From the NCBI RefSeq assembly GCF_003838195.1, contig NZ_RCBY01000066.1:1-34054 (forward strand): a DNA stretch of 34,054 nt. Direction: 5' to 3'. Made by a program: the position numbers and the translations under genes. Of this stretch, positions 16,815 through 23,659 are shown one piece after another. The notes below the pieces were generated by a model. It saw only the letters and a program-made list of their open reading frames with translations, did not search any database and had not been told where the DNA came from. Within the stretch, counting starts at the first letter, position 1, and each line of letters begins with the position of its first letter. Origin of the DNA: Okeania hirsuta (GTDB taxonomy: Bacteria > Cyanobacteriota > Cyanobacteriia > Cyanobacteriales > Microcoleaceae).

Positions 16815-17513
16815 TCAGTTATCAGTTATCAGCCTTCTGCTTAAATTGCCAATCTTTTTACAGAACTGCCAAAAAAAATCCTTAACTGAATCGTATAGGG
16901 TTAAATATAGGAAAATTTTCATCGGGGTAATTTCAGCAGTTTCAAAAATCAGATTTGCAAAACTATCAGATTTTAAAATGTTCTTGAGGGGATTAGTCAT
17001 CTTTTGACCTATGTTTGTTGTGTAAATCTGTAAAATCAAAAGTATAATTAGCTGAACTAAGAAATTCACGCCCACAGGAAAATCAAAACTTACAATAAAA
17101 ATTGTTACAATAAAAATTGTTATAAGTGGTAAATAAAATACTAGTAAAAACTCAAGTTTTACATCTAGAAAAAGATTATACCAGTTATCACGAATTGGAG
17201 GACGGTACTTTATGAGAATAGATAGTAAGACAAATTGTAAATCTCTATCTAAAGTTTCAAATAGAGATTGCCATCTCTCGCTAGGATTAATCTCATTAAT
17301 CTCATCAATTTCATCAAACAATACTATCGCGCATAAAGGAATTACTATTCTTGGATCGGGATTATATTGAGAAATTTGTTTAGGAGTGCACTTACAACAA
17401 ATCAACCAAGCTACTTTTGCCATGCTTTCTCTTTCTGATGGCGGAAAATGAACTGCTATCCATTCCCAATCTCTTAAATTAAATCTATCATCAACTTCTG
17501 CCATATTTCTCAC
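16815..17513 (-). CDS. Hypothetical membrane protein downstream of NACHT gene
   Basis: A 232-residue protein that I do not recognise. The N-terminal half is soluble, with a two-Cys segment (WLICCKC) and an acidic stretch (FDEIDEINEINPSERW). Two hydrophobic helices follow at about 122-165 (LVFYLPLITIFIVTIFIVSF and VNFLVQLIILLILQIY), then a short charged tail. The start lies 11 bp past the stop of the NACHT gene, so the two are almost certainly co-transcribed and may act together at a membrane. No enzymatic motif is visible. Confidence 0.65.
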   Translation of the reverse strand: MRNMAEVDDRFNLRDWEWIAVHFPPSERESMAKVAWLICCKCTPKQISQYNPDPRIVIPLCAIVLFDEIDEINEINPSERWQSLFETLDRDLQFVLLSILIKYRPPIRDNWYNLFLDVKLEFLLVFYLPLITIFIVTIFIVSFDFPVGVNFLVQLIILLILQIYTTNIGQKMTNPLKNILKSDSFANLIFETAEITPMKIFLYLTLYDSVKDFFWQFCKKIGNLSRRLITDN

Positions 17514-17524
17514 TCCTAGAAAAC

Positions 17525-19303
17525 CTAATTATTTAGACTCCTAAATTCTGCCAAATTTAAAGCAGCTAACCTCTGAATATTTTCATTAGAATGATAAAGT
17601 AAACCATTTAAAATTTCTCTCGAATAAGGAGTACCAATTTTGACTAAATCTCTCATTGCCATTTCCGAACCTTGCTCTGCTAAACCCTTCAATAAAGAAA
17701 CTGCAATATCTCCCATATTAATAAGTGCTAAACGAGCATCTGCCAAATTAATATCCTCATAATACCTAAACAAAATATCCGCCGCTTGTGGCAAATTTGT
17801 TTTAGATAATGCCTTAACAGACGCCTGACGAATTTCCAAAGATTCATAATTATTCAAAGCATTTTCTAGAAACTCAAAAACAACTTTTCCCCTACCTCTT
17901 TCACGAACATCAGAAGCAACTGCTCCAAAAGCTCTAGCTAAATTTTCATCAGAATTTGCTTCTGCCAATTTTTCCTTAAACTCTTCAATAATTTTCTCTG
18001 CCAAAGTAGGAGAAACTTCTTGAGCATCTGCTAAACATTCAAAAGCTGTCAGAGAATCTTCCTGATAAATAACCTCTATTAAATTTGTACTATTCCCGGC
18101 AAAACCACACCAAAGTTTAACTGTTTCTCGCCAACGTTCCGGGTCATTTTTAAACCTTTCTATTAACTCATTTTCTCTATCTCTCAAAGCTGTTGCCGCA
18201 AAATATTCTTGCAAAGTTAAATGAGCAAACTGATATTTATCTCCCCTTTCAATTTCCAATAATAATCCACTACGTTCGACAATTTCTTTTAATATTGGTT
18301 GAGTATCTGTTTCAGGATTGAGATTCAAATCGGGTAAAACTTTTTGAATTTGTTCTACGACAATTTCATAATCTAAACTCAAGTCATTCTTTTGTTGTTT
18401 ACTAGCATTATCTTGAGCAAATAAAGCCAGATGTTGTAAAACTCTCCGTTTATGAGCACTCTCTTTATATTGATTAAAATTATTCTGCCATTGATTCAAT
18501 AAAATATGAGTAGATTCTTGATAAAAATCTGACCGAGACTGAGGCAAAACAAAAGCAGGTTGAGTATAAAGATGAGCAACAATAGTCAGCATTAAAGGAT
18601 TTCTAGCTAACTCCATAATTAGGGGTCTATCTCTCAAAGTTTGTATGAGTTGATCGATAGATTTATCTGGAGGCATTTCAGATTTCCATGCTTCTAAAAA
18701 GAGTCGCATTTGTCTGTCGCTAAATTCTTTAATATCTAAAGTTTTCTCGACGGACTCAGCAAAATTATTCCGATAAACTGCTGCCCGACAAGTAATAATT
18801 ACTCGACATTTATCATATTTATCTAATAAGTCATTAATAGCTTGTACAACTTGAGGGCGAATCAAACTTTTGACTTCATCTAATCCATCAAATAACAGAA
18901 ATAATTTTCCTTTTTCCAGATTTCGCTCGACAAAAGAATTAGCTTTAGGAAAATCATCCCTATCTAAAGCTTCTACTAATTTCTGTTTTAATAATTCTAT
19001 GTTGAGGGCAGAAATTTCTATTTCATTCAAGGGATATAACTCTAATAAAATCGGCACATATTCATTAGAGGAAGTTTTTAATTTTTCCCTTGCCCAAGAA
19101 AGAACAAGATATTTTAATAAAAGTGTTTTTCCAGCTCCAGGTTGCCCCTTAATAGCCAAACGATTATATTTTTTAATCTCAGAAAAATTAATTGGTTCAT
19201 TATTAGCTTTTTCCAAAAATTGCAAAGATAAATAAATTTTTTGCAGATTTAAAGGATGGTTAGGAAGAAAAGAAACTTTTAGTTCTTGATGTTTATTAAT
19301 CAA
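17525..19303 (-). CDS. NACHT-domain NTPase with HEAT-like repeats
   Basis: A STAND-class signalling ATPase, 592 residues from a TTG start. The P-loop GQPGAGKT is at 53-60 and the Walker B stretch FDGLDE at 138-143, followed by the NACHT helical region (RPLIMELARNPLMLTIVAHL) and a C-terminal half of HEAT-like helical repeats (about 420-592). Such proteins oligomerise on sensing a ligand and are used in cyanobacterial signalling and in phage defence. Nothing here shows which. No effector domain is present in the called frame: the upstream coding-like sequence is cut off by a TGA at 19370-19372 and a frameshift near 19421. The TTG has no clear ribosome-binding site, so this may be a degrading gene or a trimmed version. 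It is followed by a membrane protein gene 11 bp on. Confidence 0.85.
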   Translation of the reverse strand: MINKHQELKVSFLPNHPLNLQKIYLSLQFLEKANNEPINFSEIKKYNRLAIKGQPGAGKTLLLKYLVLSWAREKLKTSSNEYVPILLELYPLNEIEISALNIELLKQKLVEALDRDDFPKANSFVERNLEKGKLFLLFDGLDEVKSLIRPQVVQAINDLLDKYDKCRVIITCRAAVYRNNFAESVEKTLDIKEFSDRQMRLFLEAWKSEMPPDKSIDQLIQTLRDRPLIMELARNPLMLTIVAHLYTQPAFVLPQSRSDFYQESTHILLNQWQNNFNQYKESAHKRRVLQHLALFAQDNASKQQKNDLSLDYEIVVEQIQKVLPDLNLNPETDTQPILKEIVERSGLLLEIERGDKYQFAHLTLQEYFAATALRDRENELIERFKNDPERWRETVKLWCGFAGNSTNLIEVIYQEDSLTAFECLADAQEVSPTLAEKIIEEFKEKLAEANSDENLARAFGAVASDVRERGRGKVVFEFLENALNNYESLEIRQASVKALSKTNLPQAADILFRYYEDINLADARLALINMGDIAVSLLKGLAEQGSEMAMRDLVKIGTPYSREILNGLLYHSNENIQRLAALNLAEFRSLNN

Positions 19304-19480
19304 ACCATTTTTATAGCGTTTTAGAGAGTAATTCCAAAACCATTCAAAACCAGCAATTTGATTATATAATCAGTTGCCAACAGTATTAATGAAACGAGTT
19401 ACCCAACCTTGTATAACTTCCTTCGGTTAAATTTGTGTCGAAAAAGTTGAGTGTAAGAGAAATTAGATTTAGGCATATCA
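19304..19480 (-). pseudogene. Lost N-terminal part of the NACHT protein
   Basis: Directly upstream of the TTG start the same frame reads 22 sense codons (LYNQIAGFEWFWNYSLKR...), then TGA, then GWVTRFINTVGN. One extra G near 19421 shifts the frame; correcting it gives LTLNFFDTNLTEEVIQGW. The combined reading looks like an amphipathic, membrane-interacting N-terminus of a longer NACHT protein. Confidence 0.6.
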
Positions 19481-19655
19481 AGTTCAAGTCAGAAGTTATT
19501 AAGTCAGAATTCAGAAGTTAAATTCTTACTTTGTTATTTTGATAAAACTAGAAAAAATATTTAACTGATAACTGATTAAAATACAAGATTTTATACCCAA
19601 TTATTTTGACAATAGATTTAACGATTATCATTACAGAAAATTTGTAGCAAAATTC

Positions 19656-19789
19656 CTAATATAAAATCCAGTTGAACAGTCATCATTGCGACGATAGGAA
19701 GCAATCTCTCAAACCCCTGAGATTGCTTCCTTCCACAGAGTGTAAGTCGCAATGACTTAGGTGTAATAATTATCTGGATTTAATATAAG
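19656..19789. repeat. 134-bp nested palindromic element
   Basis: Three concentric inverted repeats: outer CTAATATAAAATCCAG/CTGGATTTAATATAAG (14 of 16), middle TCATTGCGAC/GTCGCAATGA, and inner GGAAGCAATCTC/GAGATTGCTTCC around a 10-nt loop. The CATTGCGA...GAAGCAATCTC core is a widespread intergenic palindrome type in bacteria. Probably a miniature element. Confidence 0.8.
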
Positions 19790-19942
19790 TATTAGTCTTC
19801 AACTATTAGCTTTTAGTTTGCCTCCTGAGTCAAAACTGTCTTATCAGTTAGATTATAATTACTAAGTATTGTCTTGAAAGAAGAAATTATTATTGATAAA
19901 TTTGATATTATTTCTAGCATAAATAAGTAGCTATTCAGTTAA

Positions 19943-20055
19943 TATAGCAATTCTAAATAAGTTCTCATATTTTATCGTAGAGGTTTAGTCTCCATGCTTG
20001 GGTTGGGAGACCAAACCCCTACAGTTTTTCTCGCAAACCATTTAGGATTAGTATA
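19943..20055. mobile_element. 113-bp miniature element with TA-type ends
   Basis: Left end TATAGCAATTCTAAAT and right end (reverse complement) TATACTAATCCTAAAT match at 13 of 16 positions. The centre holds a further hairpin at 19977-20022 (GTAGAGGTTTAGTCTCC with GGAGACCAAACCCCTAC). TA-bounded ends suggest movement by an IS630/Tc1-type transposase, none of which is in the window. Confidence 0.7.
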
Positions 20056-20080
20056 TAAGTCTTTTTAAATAAACTCTGAC

Positions 20081-20173
20081 TTAATTCGTAAAAAAAAGCT
20101 GAGAGCTAATTGCTAATAGCTGAATGCTTAATTCATAAAAAAAGCTGAGAGCTAATTGCTGATAGCTGAATGC
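20081..20173. repeat. Direct repeat, two 47-bp units
   Basis: TTAATTC(G/A)TAAAAAAA followed by GCTGAGAGCTAATTGCT and AATAGCTGAATGC occurs twice, at 20081-20127 and 20128-20173, ending next to the stop codon of the Uma2 pseudogene. Confidence 0.85.
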
Positions 20174-20174
20174 T

Positions 20175-20741
20175 TTATTCATCTTCATCAAACACAGGCG
20201 GCCAAAGTTCAACAATAGATAATTCCCACTCACCAAATAATTCAGGAATAGTCAAAATATCTCCATTTTTTAACTCAGTTTCTTCACCATTAGGACGATA
20301 AACAATAACTATTTCTTTGTCAGGATCTATCAATATTCCTACTTCCGCTCCTAATTCTAAATACTTCTTTATTTTCTTTTTTAACGGTTTAATCCTATCA
20401 CTTTGAGACTTAATTTATACCACTAAATCTGGCACCAACTCCCCAAAATAACGAACACTTTTTTTCAAACGTTGGGCACGAACAAAAGAAACATCAGGAA
20501 CTTTTAAATTAGTGTCTGGAAGAATAAAAGCACCACTAGAATCAAACAAACGTCCGAGACGACGTGGGTAAACCCAATTGCGTAATAACCTAATTAACTG
20601 AACGCCAACTTCACTAGAAATAATATCCGACGGACTAATAACTAATATCTTTCCTTCATCTAATTCTAATTGATAATCTAAACCTGCTTGATTAAGAGTA
20701 CCTTGCAATATTTCTAAATCTTTAACTGTGAGATTTGACAT
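20175..20741 (-). pseudogene. Uma2-family (DUF820) nuclease-like gene with one nonsense codon
   Basis: The frame from 20741 to the final TAA at 20175-20177 encodes 188 residues, the normal Uma2 length, with a single internal TAA at 20415-20417. The N-terminal part reads LTVKDLEILQGTLNQAGLDY...FVRAQRL...ELVPDLVV. The sequence after the stop (IKSQSDRIKPLKKKIKKYLE... to ...ELWPPVFDEDE) is in the same frame. In Uma2 proteins PDLVVEIKS carries the Glu and Lys of the PD-(D/E)xK nuclease site; here that Glu codon has become TAA. The first 108 residues alone would be inactive. The gene is alone between a repeat and the FKBP gene. Confidence 0.9.
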
Positions 20742-20811
20742 ATAATTTTTAGGAATTAAAGAATATATAAAAGGGAACAGAGAACAAGTCTCTATCCCCT
20801 TTTAATAATTA

Positions 20812-20842
20812 TAATTGCTGATAGCTGATAGCTGATAGCTTA
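20812..20842. repeat. Heptanucleotide repeat (GCTGATA)n
   Basis: About three and a half units of a 7-bp repeat just past the stop codon of the FKBP gene on its 3' side. Confidence 0.75.
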
Positions 20843-20850
20843 CTTCCTAA

Positions 20851-21372
20851 TTAATTCGCAATTCTCAATAATTCCACATCAAAAATCAGAGTAGCATTAG
20901 GAGGTATAACCCCACCAGCACCACTAGCGCCATACCCTAATTCTGGTGGAATAGTAAACTTACGACGTTCACCAACTTTCATACTAGCTACCCCTTCATC
21001 CCAACCTTTAATAACTCGACCTACCCCAACTTGAAATTGGAAAGGTTGATTGCGATCGCGAGAACTATCAAACTTAGAACCATCCTGTAAAGTTCCAGTA
21101 TAGTGAACCACAACTGTCTGACCTGCTTGAGGAGTAGCGCCATCTCCTTCTTTCAAGACCACATACTTAAGACCAGATTCAGTAGTAATAGTTTCTTGGT
21201 TATTTTCAGTCATAATATTTTCTGCAACTTGTTCTTGAACTTCAGTAGAATTTATAGTACTTGGTGTATTTTGAGAAGCAACTGCCCCTTTTTCCGAACC
21301 CGTGATTTGAGCAACAATCAAAACTAAACCACAGAATATTACTACTGCCAGACTAATAATAATTCCTCGCAA
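20851..21372 (-). CDS. Membrane-anchored FKBP-type peptidyl-prolyl isomerase
   Basis: A 173-residue protein that accelerates cis-trans isomerisation of proline bonds. An N-terminal hydrophobic segment (about residues 3-22) targets it to the membrane or the periplasm/lumen side. A low-complexity linker follows, then the FKBP domain from about residue 66: [67 protein letters not shown] and FDVELL. All landmark segments of an active FKBP fold are present. It is a single gene; the preceding 20760-20850 holds only a heptamer repeat. Confidence 0.93.
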   Translation of the reverse strand: MRGIIISLAVVIFCGLVLIVAQITGSEKGAVASQNTPSTINSTEVQEQVAENIMTENNQETITTESGLKYVVLKEGDGATPQAGQTVVVHYTGTLQDGSKFDSSRDRNQPFQFQVGVGRVIKGWDEGVASMKVGERRKFTIPPELGYGASGAGGVIPPNATLIFDVELLRIAN

Positions 21373-21782
21373 AATTAATCCTCCTAATTTAAGTTAAAAG
21401 TCAAAAACTCTCAGTTGAAGTTTAAATTATAACTACTATATTTTGCAGCTACACTAGGGTCAGTTGTAATTTTTCCAATCTTGCAACTGACTTTATAAAC
21501 ACTCTAAACAACCTCCCATTTTCTCTGATTTGTATTTTTGAAAAAAAATCAAACAGACAAAACAGAACGTAACTACTGAAAAATTAATAACTATAATATT
21601 TGATACTAAAATCAATCTTCCATATAATTAAGTCAAAAACCAAAAATTAATATGAAAGTTTAACTTTAACTAAGATTCCGGATATTGTTAAATAACATAG
21701 CAGTCGTCAGGGAAGTTAGGACATTCTCACGTCTCTCAAATTTAATCACAGCAAGCATCTAACTTCTGACTTCTGACTTAAT
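21373..21782. other. Non-coding stretch
   Basis: AT-rich sequence without a credible gene. A CTTCTGA heptamer tract lies at 21763-21780 next to the stop codon of the phasin-like gene. Confidence 0.55.
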
Positions 21783-22109
21783 CTATCGCCAATTGCGATT
21801 TTCTAAATCTCGGATCTGACGCTCCAAACGGTCCAAACGACCCCGGAGTTCGTCCAATTCAGATTGACGAGGAACACCTATATCCTGCATGACATTCCGC
21901 ATTTGTCGCTGCATCTGAGTTTCCCAGTTTCCCTGCTCTGACTTAAGTTGCTGCATTATATCATCAACAAAAGTTTTAGCTTGGTCTGGGTTGATAGTAC
22001 CATCTTTAACCCATTGGTTAGTGACTTCCTGTATTTTTTCGGCCACTAGGGAAGTTGTACCAATGCCGATCATTAAAAGTTGTTTAAGTAGATTTTCAGT
22101 ATTATTCAT
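21783..22109 (-). CDS. Phasin-like coiled-coil protein
   Basis: A 108-residue, helical, highly charged protein. It starts with a short hydrophobic helix (LLKQLLMIGIGTTSLVAEKI) and ends in a regular coiled coil (SELDELRGRLDRLERQIRDL). This plan matches the small phasin/PhaF-like proteins annotated in cyanobacteria as polyhydroxyalkanoate synthesis regulators, which may coat granules or bind other proteins. No polyhydroxyalkanoate gene is in the window, so the function is only a family-based guess. Confidence 0.7.
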   Translation of the reverse strand: MNNTENLLKQLLMIGIGTTSLVAEKIQEVTNQWVKDGTINPDQAKTFVDDIMQQLKSEQGNWETQMQRQMRNVMQDIGVPRQSELDELRGRLDRLERQIRDLENRNWR

Positions 22110-22225
22110 ATTTTTTTCCTATTTCTATATTTTAGGTATCAAGGAGCAACAAACTTAGAATTAAGCTACAAATTTAAACTGTAGATGAAAAAAGTTGTTG
22201 AATTTATATATCTAGCATAATCAAA

Positions 22226-22579
22226 ATGTCAAATTGTCCTCGTTGTCATCAACCAATTGATAGTCAGGCGATCGTTTGTCCGCATTGTCGATTTTCTCTT
22301 AAAGCTTTTGGTCATCCAGGAATTCCTATTTATCACAGTCAAACAGAAGAATATTTGTGTAATAGCTGTATCTACCATTTTGATGATACCTGTAATTTTC
22401 CTCAACGTCCTTATGCTAAAAATTGTACTCTTTATCATAACCAATCTGAACCCCTTGTACCTCCTACTAATTTTAATCATATTAGTTGGTTTGGAACTGT
22501 CAAATTTTGGCTTCAAAGAAATACTATTTGGTGGTTATTGTTAAGTTTAGTTCTTATCAGTTTGATAATGTCTTTATAA
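22226..22579 (+). CDS. Small Cys-rich protein with C-terminal membrane helix
   Basis: A 117-residue protein. It has an N-terminal zinc ribbon (Cys4, Cys7, Cys18, Cys21; CPRC...CPHC), then a second Cys cluster at 45, 48, 56 and 67 with spacing C-x2-C-x7-C-x10-C (CNSCIYHFDDTCNFPQRP...CTLY). A tail helix (IWWLLLSLVLISLIMSL) would anchor it in a membrane. The second cluster closely matches one in the nblS product encoded about 2 kb away. It may bind zinc or an iron-sulfur cluster; nothing in the sequence tells which. It stands alone, divergent from the phasin-like gene, with which it may share a promoter region. Confidence 0.8.
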   Translation: MSNCPRCHQPIDSQAIVCPHCRFSLKAFGHPGIPIYHSQTEEYLCNSCIYHFDDTCNFPQRPYAKNCTLYHNQSEPLVPPTNFNHISWFGTVKFWLQRNTIWWLLLSLVLISLIMSL

Positions 22580-22620
22580 TTAATTTTATTCTGATACTAT
22601 ATCTGATTCAAAAACTGGTG

Positions 22621-22733
22621 TAGCAGTGGAAGGAAAGCTTTGAATATGTTCTAACCTTAAAATTAAAACAATGTAATTTTTTTCCTTCTTCCTTCTTCCT
22701 TCTTTCTTCTTCCTTCTTCCTTCTGCTATAAAT
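22621..22733. mobile_element. TAGCAG-ended miniature element in nblS-tail copy 1
   Basis: TAGCAGTGGAAGG on the left and CCTTCTGCTA on the right interrupt the nblS-derived sequence between CTGGT and AAATAAAACC. The unit beginning at 22873 and nblS itself have an uninterrupted CTGGTAAAT at this point. The inside contains a CTTCCTT heptamer tract. Confidence 0.65.
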
Positions 22734-23162
22734 AAAACCAGAAAATTGTACCCAGTATATATAGTCATCTTGAACAATTTTTCAGTCATTACTCAATATA
22801 TAAAAAATTTTAAACCCTGATTCCTGTCCCCTAATTCTGGAGTTTATTTACATCTAAATAATTAATTTTTTTCTGATACTATAGTCATTTAAAATAAGAA
22901 TGAAACACTTTTTTAGGTGAAACTCTTTCAAAGCCATAAATCCTTGTCTCAATATCAAATGAAATAACTATATATTTGGCTAAAAAACTGGTAAATAAAA
23001 TCAGAAAACTTTACCCAGTATATATCGTCATCTTGAATAATTTTTCAGTCATTACTCAATATATAAAAAGTTTAAAACTCTAATTCCTGTTCCTTAGTTC
23101 TGGAGTTTAGTTACATCTAATAATTAATTTTTTTCTGATACTATATCTGGGTCAAAAACTGG

Positions 23163-23266
23163 TATAGCAGTCGAAATAAAGGTTAGGATATATCCAAAGC
23201 TTAAAACTCAGAAAACGTAATTTTTTTTCTTTTTCCTTCTTCCTTCTTCCTTCTTCCTTCTGCTAT
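23163..23266. mobile_element. TAGCAG-ended miniature element in nblS-tail copy 3
   Basis: CTGG-TA-TAGCAG...CTGCTA-TA-AATCAAACC: the element is bounded by a TA duplication and sits at the same site as the element at 22621-22733. It was therefore probably inserted once and then copied with the array. It contains a CTTCCTT heptamer tract. Confidence 0.65.
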
Positions 23267-23659
23267 AAATCAAACCAGAAAATTGTACCCAGTATATATA
23301 GTCATATTGAATAATTTTTCAGTCATTACTCAATAAGATAAAAAATTTTAAACCCTTATTCCTGTTACCTAATTCTGGATTTTAGTTAAATCTAAATAAT
23401 TAATTTTTTTCTGATACTCCAGTCATTAATCACTCAATATATAAAAAAATTAAAACTCTGATTCTTGTTCCCTAGTTATGGAGTTTAGTCAAATCTAAAT
23501 AATTAATTTTTTTCTGATACTATATATGACTCAAAAACTGGTATGGAAGTCGAAGGAAAGGTAACGTAATATTTTAACTTTTAACTTTTGAATTTTAACT
23601 TTTGAATTCTTCCTTTGACTTTTGACTTTTGACTTTTGAATTTTAACTTTTGAATTATT

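Larger units (their letters stand above)
22589..23655 (-). repeat. Array of decayed copies of the nblS 3' end
   Basis: The landmark CTGATACT recurs at 22591, 22873, 23135, 23411 and 23514, and again inside nblS itself at 23695. Read on the minus strand, copies contain remnants of the NblS C-terminus: GTIFWFDL, PVFDPDIVSEKN and LLDVTKL versus GTTFWFDL, PVFQQSIVSEEN and LLDVTQL in the gene. Units are about 260-280 bp where complete, shorter where deleted (23411-23513). Each also carries the flank TTCAGTCATTACTCAATA. No intact gene lies here. Confidence 0.92.

Noticed and set aside
22660-22730. CRISPR-like or coding signal in the CTTCCTT tracts
   Set aside because: These are 7-bp simple repeats without spacers; the open frame 22586-22789 only translates the tract.
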